Shown piece by piece: positions 51,501 to 63,527 of a stretch of 64,000 bases of DNA. The stretch lies in the NCBI RefSeq assembly GCF_028389875.1, contig NC_084663.1, positions 94,595,265 to 94,659,264 of the forward strand, in the 5' to 3' direction. Position 1 is the stretch's first letter, and each line of letters starts with the position of its first letter. The position numbers were made by a program, and so were the translations under genes. The notes under the pieces are model-generated. The model was not told where the DNA came from and ran no database searches. It worked only from the letters and a program-made list of their open reading frames with translations. The stretch is from Rhea pennata (Eukaryota > Chordata > Aves > Rheiformes > Rheidae).

Positions 51501-54500
51501 CACCTCTATAACGTACATAAGCATCTGCACTGTGCATAGGATCGCACCAGAGTTACATGAGGGCTTGGAAATGGCGTTTAGCTGGATGCATGAAGCTGCA
51601 AAATGGGCTCCAAGAGGAACACTAAATGAAAGGCATTAATATCCCCCCTCAAAAGCATCATGACACTAGCTGGTGGTTTAATTGTTTTACAAAACCTCCT
51701 TATAGCTTTCTTACCTTTATGTGCTTTGCAAACAATTTCAGAACTCTGCAGTCTCCTTTAAATGCTGCCATTGACCTAGCAATAAAACAAAATTGGGGAA
51801 GAAAATATAGGCATCAGGGCTAGCATTAAGATCACATAGGAGGAAAGCAAAACTATCTGGCATTTCTCAACATGCTTTAGATACACAGCTCCCCAGTGAC
51901 CCTTATTTGTACTTTGAAAACTATGTTCATTCTTGTTTGCTACTTGGAGAAATCAACAACTGGAAAAACATAACAGAAGATACAATTAAGGAGCAATATT
52001 GTTTAGATTAGTTGTCAGATAATATTTAATAGTCCTGGCCTGTACTTTCAGAATTTACTTAGTTCTAAATGGACAAATTGCTAAACTCGAATTCAAGAAT
52101 ATCTGTTACTGATGTGCAAGCATGACTGAACACGCTTACTTATACACAAGAAAAGAGCTGCGAACGTTCATTTTACAGAATCTTCATGCAGTGCTGCAAC
52201 TGGGAACACCTAGGCTTCCACAGTCTTTATTACTGAAAGCAACTCCATGGTCCAAATCCCAGTTGACCCAAACTCATTTGCCTGAAAACCTGACTTGTTT
52301 TTTGACTCTACACTTTGGCACATAACCAAAAATTTTATGCTCCTTATTAACCAAGCAGGAGACAACACATTCTTTATTTACTGAATGTCATTTAGGACAA
52401 GCTTTTTCTGAATATTTTTTGCAGGAAGCCAAATTTTCAAATTTCTCTTTTGCAAAGCTAAATGTTTACATACAAATATCAAATATAGAATCACAGAATC
52501 ATAGAATGGTAAGGTTGGAAGGGACCTCTGGAGATTATCTAGTCCAACCCTCAGCACAGCCCATACGGGGATTGAACCTTGGCATTAGCAGCACCATGCT
52601 CTAACCAACTGAGCTAAACCTGCCCCCAATATACATGTAAACTACTTGAATTTCAGATGGTATTATCTGCATGCAGGTTCTAAGCACTACAGGCACTTTT
52701 TCATCAATGACCTGGATGAGGGGATGGAGTGCCTCCTCAGTAAGTTTGCTGAGGATACCAAGCTGGGAGGTGTGGCTGATACACCTGAGGGCCCCGCTGC
52801 CATTCAGAGACACCTAGACAGGCTGGAGAGCTGGGCAGAGAGGACCCTCATGAGGTTCAACAAGGGCAAGTGCAGGGTCCTGCACCTAGGCAGAAATAAC
52901 CCCAGGCACCAGTACAGGCTGGGGGCTGACCTTCTGGAGAGCAGCTCTGCAGAGAAAGACCTGGGAGTGCTGGTGCATGACAGGTTGACCATGAGCCAGC
53001 AATGTGCCCTTGTGGCCAAGAAGGCCAATGGTCTCCTGGGGTGCATTCGGAAGAGTGTTGCAAGCAGGTCGAGGGAGGTGATCCTGCCCCTCTGCTCAGC
53101 CCTGGTGAGGCCTCATCTCAAGTACTGCGTCCAGTTGTGGGCTCCCCAGGACAAGAGAGACATGAATCTACTGGAGAGAGTCCACCATAGGGCTACAAAG
53201 ATGATCAGAGGGCTGGAGCATCTGCCCTACAAGGAACGGCTGCGAGAGCTGGGCCTCTTCAGCCTGGGGAAGAGAAGACTTAGGGGTATCTTATCAATGT
53301 GTACAAGTACCTGAAGGGAGGGTGTCAAGGGGACGGGGACAAACTCTTTTCAGTTGTCCCATGTGACAGGACAAGAGGCAATGGGCAAAAATCGAAGCAC
53401 AGGAAGTTCCGCCTGACCACGAGGGGAATTTCTTCCCTGTGAGAGTGACGGAGCACTGGGAATACGTTGCCCAGAGAGGTTGTGGAGTCTCCTCTGGAGA
53501 TCTTCAAGGCTCGCCTGAATGCAACCCTGTCTAACATGCTCCAGGTGACCCTGCTGAGCAGGGAGGTTGGACTAGATGATCTCCAGAGGTCCCTTCCAAC
53601 CTTACTGATTCTATGATTCTATCTGTCATTTCTACACTTTCGTCTGTGGCATAGAGTTAAACTTCCCAACTTGTGATCTCATTTCATACTAACAGATAAT
53701 CACAGGGAACAGGGTCACGGCACCAAAGACAACCATGAAATCTGTGAGATATACACTAATTTAACAAAGTCATTGAGATTTTCTGGAATGAGCTGAAGAA
53801 AGTGAGGGGAAGAAAAGGTAAAAGGAGGACAGGGCACACAGAAAGTCATCATGAGCCAGCTGAGAACACTGACACAGATCTCGAGGCATTCAGGCCAGAA
53901 ACTCGCCTCGCCACTGGAGGTCCTGGAACGCCACATCCTCTTTACCACTGGTGCCAGCAACATCATGACCCTACAGTCAAAACTCGCAGTGGTGGGTTGT
54001 GATGTTTTATGGGCTTATTGTGTTCCCAAGTATAACATGTTGCATGTTTCTCCTAAATTGGCTACACTTTATTTTTGTTTTTTAACAAAAATAGCACTTC
54101 CATGCAACTGAACTACTATGTGTTACTTTAGTCTGAAACCAAACACTCCACATCCACAGTTTAAAGAAGCAAGGGACATTGCCTCAGTTAGAGTCAGTAA
54201 CTTTGTTGGCTAGCAGAGGACAGTGTCCCAGTTTTGCCTTTATATCTGTGGTTCCAAGACAAAACCTCTGACTGACTGCCAACCTCAACATAACATTTGC
54301 TATCAACATACTTGATGAGTTCCAAGGAACGAAGCGCAGAACTGCAGATAACCAGCATCACCACTGACTTTGTCTCCTTGTGGTTTTTACGAAGTTTTGC
54401 CCATTTAGGACATACTGCAACGAAAAAGCCCATATAACACATAGAGAAAGTACTACTTGTGTATACACCATGATTTTAAATTACAAGAATACATGATGAA

Positions 54501-57500
54501 TGGCAGCCATCAGAGAAAAACATTTGAAAAGAAATGTTTACCAGACCAGAACTTCCACACAAATATGTAAGAGAACAAAAATCCTCTTTATGAATTCCAT
54601 TAGACATTCTCAGGATTGTTACTGTAAGATAATATATCTACCTACTTATGAAGCAACTATAAATTACTTAGAAAGAATCTCAAGCAATTAAAAGAAACCC
54701 CAAAGCATTCTGATGCGATGAGAAGTTAATAGATTAAAAAAGAACCAGGAACACAAAATCTGTCATGCAACAAACAAACTAACCAATCAACCCCTGAAGA
54801 TTTATTAATGTGTCATAGTTAAAGACATTTGGAGATGCAGATAAAAAGCTGCAATAGTATTACATTAACAATGTCTTTCATACAACTGTTCTCCTCCTGA
54901 CCAACATTTTAACTCACTTTCCTTCAGGTATGAAGAAAAACTGTGGGTGAGATCATTGGGTGGCAAAAAGCAGGAATCTGAAAATAGAAAGGAGAAAATA
55001 TTTTTGTTGATGTATTTGTAACATCAAAAGACATGTATGTTTGCAGCATAGCCACTGGTTAAGCCAATTAAATCATACCTGTATTAAAATCTATCTTTTA
55101 TAAATTAGCAGTTGTGAAAACCAGGTTCATGTTCCTCTCTAGAGGACAACTGGTAAGTCAATTAAGACAGCATCTCTTAACCCAACTGCAATTCTTTTCT
55201 TTTCTTCCACTGTGTAATCCTGCACACAGCTCTGCACAAGTGTGATCAAAAACTTTAAAGCAAGTTTTTACATATCTTTGCCATAATCAATGAAAGGCCA
55301 AAAGCTGTACAGTCAACTTGCCAGACCATTTCTCCAGTCTAAGATGGAAGACATCCGTAGGTCCCTTGAACAATTTGTGCTCTGTAAGCAGAACATACCA
55401 ACAAGCAAGATACTGGCCACTCTCCTGTCAATGAGTTTGTTTTTCTTCCCGGCCTTTCACATTGCTAACTACTATAGTTTAACTTACTACACCAGTCCAA
55501 AGAGTAACATGTACATTGCTTTTTAATACCTTCCTCTTACTTCATTTCCCACTGACTCCCTATCTTTTACCAGTTCACTATCTTAACTAATGAGTCTTAA
55601 AAAAACTATGGCAGAGACATACGATTTAGCTTTAGGCTCCCTATATAGCCAACAAAGAAAGACAAGGTCCTAACTTAGGTACTTTGGAGGGTCCTTCCTT
55701 TCTCCAGAGTGTATGTAGAAAGTCTAGGTTCTTACTGTGGTAATTAAAATTAGATAGCCTGAAAACATGCTATAGTTTTAAGGGTCCTTCACCTGCTGGA
55801 ACAATATATTCTCTTGGAGCATTAACAACTCTTTCTCCAGGCATCAATATATTTGTTGTCTTTCTGCATGAAGCACTGCCCCTCAGGACATGTCTTTGGA
55901 ATGGGATGTTTGCTGATACATATACTAACAACATAGATTAAATATTTTCTATTTTACAATAATCAGTTATTTAAGAATACACTTCTGAGATAACATGCAG
56001 TAACTAACTAAATTAAGGAGGTTTCCTTACACGTTAATCATGTTCATGTGGAGATGATATGCAGTGTTAATATACGATTTCCTGTAGAACAGACAGTGTG
56101 ACAATTCTATTTTATAGCTAGAGTCTGACAGAAGTCCTCGTTACTTTGCTCAGTGCTTTGACGCGAGTAGCTTGACAGCTGTAGGAGTCAGTACACTTCC
56201 TGGCTCTCTAAGCTTCCAAGTCTCAGCACAAAAAGAAAGGAAAAAATCTCCATCCAACCCAAGAGCCAATCCATATGGAAACGGATCACTTCACTAGCCT
56301 GATGGCCTCTTTTTTATTAGGAAAGAAACCAAAGCAATGCATTCTTTGCACATAACCCTCAAGATTTAGAAATATTTCAACAAAAGCAGTCCAAAGCCAT
56401 CCATACAGGGCTCTTCCGTTTTTTCTTGATTCAAGAAGAAAGCTGAACTGGGCCTAAAGAAATAAAGAAGGGTCAGCCTAGAATCACGAATGTCTGAAGG
56501 AGGCTGTAAGAAAGAGCGTATTTATCTAGAAAGACAAGCTTAAACATTGAAAAAGAGAAAGTACTGCCAGGCTAAAAGGCTGCTAGCTTGGGCATGGGTC
56601 ACTAAGAGTTCAAGAAGTATGAAAGGAATATGCAGACTTGTTACCAGGCAGTTTGGTCTTCACACAGACAGTGCCTAGAAAATGAATTCCCTTTTTTCCA
56701 TAGAGTAAGAGGCAAAGCAGTTCAATGTTGCCTTCATCTCTAATGCAACCTGAAAGAGAGAAGCTAACCCCAACTCTGCCCTGCTTTGCATTTCTGTCAC
56801 TGGCTTTTAATTGGAGACGGACTACAGGAAACCCAGAGGGTCCAAGTCATGGTTAAAAATTGTTCACTATATGCTTGGACCAAAGCCACTGTCTCATTTC
56901 ATGCCACTAACTGAAAAAACATTGCATTCAACATCACCTAACCAAGTCAGAATGATGTCTCGAGATATCTCTGTCTATACCTGTCAGCCCTTCTATTACA
57001 CGTCTGGGTAGATTTAGGTAATCCCAGAAATAAGATAATTTTTTGTAGTCTTTCTCAGCATCTTGGAAACTACTACTTAGGAATCCTATCATTTCTACAA
57101 GAAAAGTGAACTCCTGTAACTAATATTTTACAATTAAAGCACACATTTAAATAACGTTTCTTTTTGTTTCCAAAACTACAAAAAAACTACGTATTTGTCC
57201 CAATGAAACTAACATCTCAACTTAAACAGCAAGGCAATATAGAGTATAAGACAGTATTTCCTAAAAGAAGTTCAACTCAGGAGACCCATCCTAAAAAAAT
57301 CTCCTTTCTTCTACAGCAGAAGAACTCATTGGTATCATGAAAAAAAGAGCATTCTTTATCTATTTAATATAGAATAAGTTACCTGACAGTTTTAATTCCT
57401 CCAGTTCAATCACTGAACGTTTTGCAGCAAAATGTTGACTGAGCAGGTTCTGTAGATCTTCAGGGACACCAGGTTTTGGAGAGGATTTTTCCAGAATATC

Positions 57501-60407
57501 AGAAATCTTCTTCTAAAAGTAAATAAAGGGGATAAGCAAGGTATTTCTATCATTTTTGCTGTTTGACTAGTTCAAATCGCTATAAATATATGTTCCTCTA
57601 TAACTCGATACAGAAAGAGCTCAATTAGAAAAAGAGCTTAGAATGGGACAGGATTCTCATTGTCTTTAGCGGCAGTGTAGACTTCACAAGTGAGTCCAGA
57701 GTCCTTGATAAAATGGCCTGTGAACTTGAAGACAAAAAATCTTGCACACTCACCTGAAATGTTGCCAAATCAAAAACATAACTGAAAGCTGTTTTTGTGG
57801 CATATGCTGTTGTTACACTTAAGTATTTGAAAATTCAGGTTTTCTCAACATTCATTTTAATTTATCATTCTTAAAGCATTAGTAATAGGAATCAAAACAT
57901 TATAGGTAAATTGGTCGTATTTTGATTAGAAGAAAGTTACCCACTTTGGAAGGAAAGATGGCAAGCCAGATTCACAGAATAATTTTTTTTTTTTTTGCAT
58001 AATTAAACGAATCATGGGGGTTGAACAGCTCAGGATTCCTTTCATCTTAACGATCATTTAAAAATATAAGATCATTTCAGAATATGGGAGATTTTCAAGG
58101 AGAGAGACAGTCTGGAGGGAATGGCATCAATGCAAAGCCCTTCTTGTTCTCACCGAGAAATGATTCATTTGTGAAAAGCCAGCTGAAGATTTCTCAGCAG
58201 CATAAGCTAAACTGAATTTGCTGTCATGAGGACATGTATGCTGCCACGAGGATAGCATAATCCCAGAAGCAAAAGGTAGCTGGAGAATGTGGTTAGGACA
58301 GAGCACCAGGGTAAGAGTTTTTGAAGGGAAAGTGAGAAGACAGTGTTGAAGACAGTTACAGTAGTTGTTGTATGTAAGGGATAGATCTTATATCCATCCC
58401 TCTTTCTTCCATCCCAGTACTTCCTTCCTCCTTCCCTTCTATCCAGATTCCCCACCCTTCTTCCTACTGCCCAATACACCACAAATATTCCCTTGATGGA
58501 AACATGACGAGCAAAAGCCTGTACACAAAAAAGACACATGGGTACTGCTAAAAGCACTCTACCCCACTGCAATGGCAAAGTAGGCAGCCTGCCTTTCTCA
58601 ACCCTCTGCCACTTCAAGCCATTGCCTATTTCACTTCTGCTTAAAGCCACCTGTGTGTTTGCAAGATCTCAACCAAATCTTTGATAGTGGTCACAAGGTG
58701 ATCAAGGGCTTGTGCTTTCTTTCCAGTCAACCTCTGGCCTCATCTAAAGCCCTCTGAAGTCACTGGAAGACTGGTGCACTGGCACCTCAGTCTGTTATCA
58801 GATGTTAACAGTACCTAAATCTGTAGCATTCCCTCTCAAGTTTCACCTTCATTTGACACTGGGACATTTTGCTGCCATGCAACAATTGCAAGCTCCGTCA
58901 CTCTCTAGTAATACTTTTTCCTTAGACTGTTTAAAAACAGGCCTTCCCAAAAGATGGCCACAGGCCATCGGCAACACACATAGCCTTTGTATGAGGCCCA
59001 CAACAGAACTTCTTCAATGTTAGTCCTACTCAATATATATATAAGGTACTGCACTAGGGAGAACTGCTCTTGTCCAGCCCCAGCATTACACCTTGCCTCT
59101 TCAATGACCCATGTTTGGAAACCTCTGATTTAGCAGATAACACAGAACTATCAAGTTCATTTTTTACTTGGTAACTCAGCGTAACCTGCCATTCCATAGG
59201 ACCATTACGTCATTCACTGGGCCACTTGATTCCTTCAGGAAAATTATGGTCCTCTTGAGGAGAGAAGCCTGATACTAGCGAGAAATTCTGTGAGAGTTAA
59301 GAGCAAGGACACCTGAGCAAACTCTCTTCTTTCAAGGAGAGCTGTGTGGAAATGTTCCTCATGCAGGAAGTTTTATTATTTTTTTTCCAATTCATTCCAG
59401 ATGCTTAAAAGCAAAAAATTTTTTTTCCTTTATTTTCTTTTTCTTCTTTTTGGAGAAATCGGTTTGTTTGGGAGCTATAGATTAGCCTGATAAATATTTC
59501 CTGATGGATTTTTTTGACAGGCTGTATATGTCACGTATCCCTACTGAAACTAAAGGTGTACCTAAGCGCCTGTTGTTTGCCTGAGAATTGGGTATTTTTG
59601 TTAGGTCTGGTTCACCAGTTTCTATCGCAGGATGCTTTTTCTCTGGCTGCAATGGAAGCAGTACTGAGGTCATTTCTGTCAGAGCTGCATTTAAAACTAA
59701 ATCCCACTCTTCCCTCATCTAATTCTCTGGACAATTCAAAGGCCTGACATAACATAAAAAAAGCCACCTCTCTGCCTTGTGAGGAAGCCAAGTATTTTCA
59801 GTCTGTCCTGAAAGACAATAAATTTGGTTGGTGCCATACAATCTCCATCTAAGACTGCAGCATGTGTTTGTTGTTGAGGATGAGGATGAAGCATGGCCAG
59901 AGGGACAATACTGAGCATTTATTTATATACCTATGCTATAATGAGAGGAGGGAACAAGGACAGTTCTTGGTTCAGGAGATGTAACAGCAGTTGGAGCCAC
60001 ACAGCTGAAATAGGGTAGATTCTGCAGCAACTGAAAATCCATCTTTCTCTGATATAGTTATATTTTCCCAGTGGGCAACATTTGCAAGCTGGGTGTAGAC
60101 ATACACAACCCTTGACTAGGTTGTAGACAGGTGCTACAGCTCAGTTCACATGGGGAGTGAATAGTCAGAGTGAAGTCAAAAAAGTGGGAATTTATATTCT
60201 TCTCTAAAACAGGCAGCAATACCTTTGACCATACTACTCCACATTGTCACAGCGTTGTGACTCTTATAATAGAATAGTGACTCTCATAATAGAATATACA
60301 GCTGGTGCCCCAAATACATTCTACGACATTCATACCTTCTTTCTCTTCTTTGCTTTTACACTGCTCTCCTGTTTTTCTTCAGGCTGAGTTAGAAAACACT
60401 CTGTAGG
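45506..60407 (-). CDS. CMSS1: CMSS1, Cms1 ribosomal small subunit homologue (8 exons, 5' end missing)
   Basis: CMSS1 (human C3orf26) is homologous to yeast Cms1, associated with small-subunit processome assembly in the nucleolus. The exons in transcript order are 60336-60407, 57383-57512, 54918-54977, 54312-54414, 51715-51775, 50776-50863, 49136-49224 and 45506-45589. All phases agree, giving 687 nt, or 228 aa and the TAA. The human protein is about 279 aa from memory, so roughly 50 N-terminal residues are missing, in one or more exons farther right. Visible landmarks are a Lys-rich start (KAKKRKK), [33 protein letters not shown], a DEAD-box-like [12 protein letters not shown] motif, [17 protein letters not shown] and the C-terminal KLGLF. 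The gene lies upstream of TMEM30C on the same strand. Confidence 0.95.
49136..49224 (-). CDS. CMSS1: CMSS1 exon
   Basis: Encodes [20 protein letters not shown] then [10 protein letters not shown], the most conserved block of the protein. The donor GTACTG is non-ideal, but frame and homology are clear. Confidence 0.95.
50776..50863 (-). CDS. CMSS1: CMSS1 exon with TPGR motif
   Basis: Encodes [20 protein letters not shown] then [16 protein letters not shown] resembles the TPGR motif of DEAD-box helicases, a known feature of Cms1 proteins. Confidence 0.96.
51715..51775 (-). CDS. CMSS1: CMSS1 exon, 61 nt
   Basis: Encodes [20 protein letters not shown]. The first base completes the Lys codon split by the intron. 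The donor is GTAAGA. Confidence 0.95.
52487..52627 (-). repeat. tRNA-Ile-headed SINE with CR1 tail (TguSINE1-like)
   Basis: Read on the minus strand, the head resembles tRNA-Ile(AAT): an A box TTAGCTCAGTTGG, then TTAGAGCATGGTGCT, and a B box GGTTCAATCCC with one change from the consensus (GA to AA). It is followed by a CR1-type tail (gttggactagataatctcca, gaggtcccttccaacctta) and octamers attctatg attctgtg. A possible 5-bp duplication aatat flanks it. TguSINE1 of the zebra finch has this head and a CR1-mobilised tail, so the element is non-autonomous and presumably used a CR1 reverse transcriptase. Confidence 0.88.
52695..53622 (+). mobile_element. CR1 LINE copy, 3' part of reverse transcriptase ORF plus 3' UTR
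   Basis: 5'-truncated CR1 with about 205 codons of ORF2 still open, starting [18 protein letters not shown], then [58 protein letters not shown] and [19 protein letters not shown]. This is the end of the palm and the thumb of the CR1 reverse transcriptase. The catalytic ADD triplet reads AED, and the frame shifts near 53290, so the copy is dead. The 3' end is gattctatgattctat. The copy is GC-richer than its surroundings and lies head to head with the SINE about 70 bp away, inside a CMSS1 intron. Confidence 0.95.
54312..54414 (-). CDS. CMSS1: CMSS1 exon
   Basis: Encodes (I)[20 protein letters not shown] then [14 protein letters not shown], strongly similar to human CMSS1. The donor is GTATGT. 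Confidence 0.96.
54918..54977 (-). CDS. CMSS1: CMSS1 exon, 60 nt
   Basis: Encodes [20 protein letters not shown], a near match to the human segment. The acceptor is tttctattttcag and the donor GTGAGT. Confidence 0.96.
57383..57512 (-). CDS. CMSS1: CMSS1 exon
   Basis: Encodes [20 protein letters not shown] then [20 protein letters not shown] and KLS. PKPGxPEDLQ and SVIELEEL are conserved CMSS1 blocks. Confidence 0.96.
60257..60296. repeat. 20-bp tandem duplication
   Basis: The units gtgactcttataatagaata and gtgactctcataatagaata are adjacent with one mismatch, 40 bases downstream (in transcript sense) of a CMSS1 donor. Confidence 0.88.
60336..60407 (-). CDS. CMSS1: CMSS1 exon, first one visible
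   Basis: 24 codons in phase 0 at both ends, encoding [19 protein letters not shown] then KKRKK. The basic run is probably a nucleolar localisation signal. The acceptor is ttttctgtgcattgcag and the donor GTATGA. Confidence 0.94.
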
Positions 60408-62179
60408 CTGCAATGCACAGAAAAAGAAAAAAGAAAGACTCAATGTTACATATATGATCATCTGAAAAAAATAGCAAAGGAGGTAAGAGAGGGATATGGA
60501 AATTGCCATACTGGGTTTAGGAAAAACAAACAAAACCAAGCTTCCCCATTTGCAGAGGGAATCAAGTAATCCAGAGTAATTTCAGAATAAAGATCTCTGT
60601 TGTTGTAACTATAAGCAAAATAAAAGAAGGGAAAGCAGAGACAAACAGGTTTGCAGTCATACTTCCATAAAATGGTCAAAAGCAAGTTTGGATAAATTAA
60701 AAAAATGAGAGAAAAACATCAACAGAACTTTCAAAAATTATATGCATTTAATCCCTGCTATTGTGTATGATCGCTTTTCTAAATTCTGCCAATAGGACTC
60801 TAAAATAGGACTCTAAAATGTGAACATCCAGGTGGTAAAAGATATCATGGAACTAGGAAAAAATAATTGGAAATAATCATGCTCTGACACCATGCTTTGA
60901 TGTTTGTAATGTAAAATTTAGGAAAAGATGTGTCAAATTTGTTCTGCCCCATTCTTGCCTTGTCTGCTCATAGCAGGCAGGGTCAAATACACATAAGAAA
61001 AATACATGGTGCATTGCAGAATAATATTTATCCAACACGTATGTCACTGTTATTAACTCTCTTTTGTTCATGAGTGAGCAGGCAGAATTGGTCTGTCAGC
61101 TAAAGTCCCTGTTCACAGAAGCCAGGGTGAGGATTCGTCTGAAAGCCCTCTAAAATTGTCCAAGGCAGAGGAAGTAAGGCACAGGTTTTCCTTGTTTTAA
61201 GCACAGCAATTCTCCTTCTTTAGCCTTAGGAACTGAAAATTACAAATGCAAAAATTAATCTACAAACATGGGCTTTAGCACTTAACAGGTGATTCAATGA
61301 AGAACAATGTGAAAATGGCCTGAGTTGCAAGTAAAAGCTCTTTGCCACAACCATGCATTTGGCTGGAAAAGTCTACTCTTGTGAGCAACTGTGGAGAAGG
61401 CTCATCATCTGGAACATTAAAAGCCCAGGAGCAGCCCGTCCTGCACTAGCCCCTGGGGAAGGCCTGGAGGGGAAACACCAGCAGTAAAGCGAGTCTGGCC
61501 GAGGCCTAGAAAAGTGCTCCTCTGTTCCCTTTTTAGGACCAAGCGTGCCAAAGAAAAGCCAATAGAGTATGCAAGCCTCCCTGAGCACTTCCTCCATTGC
61601 CTTCTTGACAAGAGACCACTTTTTGACAGCTTGCATCCTCTGGCCCTTGCCACCACATTTGTGCTTTTTCATGCCCATTCCTACAACTTTATTACTTTAC
61701 TCAGAAGCATTTTGGGGCTTTCATTTTTCATGTTTTGGATACATTTCCCCTTTTCTCCCCCTAGCCCCTCCTCAACTTAGCTATAAAAAACAGGGTACCA
61801 CCACACTCACCATAAATGAATGACCTTTGCTTGTCCCTGTTTTAAGTGTTGTGATGTGCTAGCAAAGGCAGTAATACTGTACAGAAGTGGTCCTGGAACT
61901 GGCTGAGGTTTGAAGTGAAACTTAGGAACCAGCAGAGAAGGTTTGGGTGGGGGCTGACTACAGTGCAAGCAGCACTCTACACCTAGGGCTGGAATTCATT
62001 TTGCAACCTGGGTCAAAACATACCCATAAGAAGCTGTGAGAAAATCCACACCTTGCCCCAACAAACACTCCCTGTGATTTTCTCAAGTATAAGCAGATAT
62101 GATCACCACTGGAAATCAAGGGAGTGACTGCAAGTAGAAACTCACTTGACCATTAAGGTTGCTCCAGGGTTAACATAAG

Positions 62180-62216
62180 TTTTTTTGGTTTTCTTTTGTT
62201 TTTTTTTTTTTTTTTA
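62180..62216. repeat. T-rich tract
   Basis: T runs interrupted by gg, c and g, ending in about 16 T. Confidence 0.85.
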
Positions 62217-62930
62217 AATCTCTATCCTGACTCTGATTCAAGTGCTTTTAAGAATACCATGCATTTCTTCATTCCTAACCCCACTGTTAACATTCCCAGA
62301 CATTCAGACTGAAGCAGAGCTATCCTCTGCCTTCAACTCTTGCTCTACTCTTACGCATCCCAGCTGTCCACAGATATTCAAAGATCACTTGCCAGGTGTT
62401 TCATCATAATTTCCACATTCAGCAATTTCCAACTCATTTTAGGCAGAGAACAAGCCTTTGTACCAATTTAGTCAAGGGACACTACCAAGCCATCAAAACA
62501 TCTGAAATGGATGACCTGAGTCTCTTTCTTCCCACAAAATGTAATGGTTCCTTAACCCAGGAAGCTTCACTGCTCTGCTTTTTAGCCTTTCAGAATACAG
62601 AAAAATGTCACTCAGTCACTTTGGGCCAATTTTTTCCCTTCACATACACTGTGAATTGTTTCATAGAAATGTGCAAAACACCATGTGCAATCCCAACCTG
62701 TATCAGTCCGAGAAACGAAAACCCACAGAAGTGAAAAACGTTCTCTAAGAGAAAAAAAATTTCCTCACTGATAACTCTTCATTCAAATGCTTAAAATATC
62801 ACCAAATGTCATGGCTCCTTTTCTGAACACAGCATGAAGCCCTTTCTTTCAATGGCAACAGAAGTACACAGCAGGGTTGTAGGCAAAGCCTTGCTTCCTC
62901 AAACCGGCATAAGAACTCCTTTACTGCAGC

Positions 62931-62984
62931 ACATACATACATATATGCATATATATACATGCACATACATAATGACACATATAT
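62931..62984. repeat. (CATA)n/(AT)n microsatellite
   Basis: Irregular ACAT, ATAT and GCAT tetramers and dinucleotides over about 54 bases. Confidence 0.85.
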
Positions 62985-63508
62985 AAGCATGGTTAGCCCA
63001 GAAATACAAGTCCACTGCATTTAGACATTAAAAATAAAGCCATAAAAGTAAGAGAAACCAAATAGTGGTGAATAGTTGCAAATCCACATGTCTTTTGGTG
63101 ATTTGCAAACTTAAAATATTTAGGCATCTGATCTATATTGAACTTCTGACCCTTTCATAAGTCTTAGTTGCCTACCTACTCATTCAATAGTCTTTGCATG
63201 CCACCCTTAAGAAAAAGTCATTTGCATGTTTTTCTTATGCAGGATACAGAACAGACAACCTACTGGTTTTTGACATGGTTCCCTTGTGCTCTGTGTTCTT
63301 AGCTATTTTTATAAGGAAGTTCTTAAAATGCAGAAAACAGGAAATTTGTGCTGAGATCACTGATTTAGGAACTAAAATGTCATAAATTCCTTGTTTGTTA
63401 ATCATAGACAGAACATAAAATATTTCCTGTATTATATTTCTAATACATTTTTTTTCTTTACATGTTGCCAAGTTACTGGAAATTCAAATGTAAAGTGAAA
63501 ATATTCTC

Positions 63509-63527
63509 GTGTGTGTGTGTGTGTGTG
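63509..63527. repeat. (GT)n microsatellite
   Basis: Nine and a half uninterrupted GT units. Confidence 0.9.

Larger units (their letters stand above)
45590..60335 (-). other. CMSS1: CMSS1 introns
   Basis: Seven introns of about 0.3-3.5 kb. The 51.8-54.3 kb intron holds the SINE and CR1 pair described separately. A 147-codon open minus frame at 58207-58650 matches no family I know. No nested gene (for example FILIP1L) was recognised. Confidence 0.75.

Noticed and set aside
52555-52627. Possible tRNA-Ile gene
   Set aside because: The B box is mutated, the body is fused to a CR1 tail with octamers, and no mature tRNA 3' end is present. It is the head of a SINE, not a functional tRNA gene.
58207-58650. 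147-codon open frame on the minus strand in a CMSS1 intron
   Set aside because: Composition is unremarkable, a pyrimidine-rich stretch biases the frame, and no family similarity or splice connection to CMSS1 is visible.
61373-61823. Overlapping 80-100 codon frames on both strands in a GC-richer patch
   Set aside because: Open on both strands with no splice logic or family resemblance; possibly an old unrecognised repeat.
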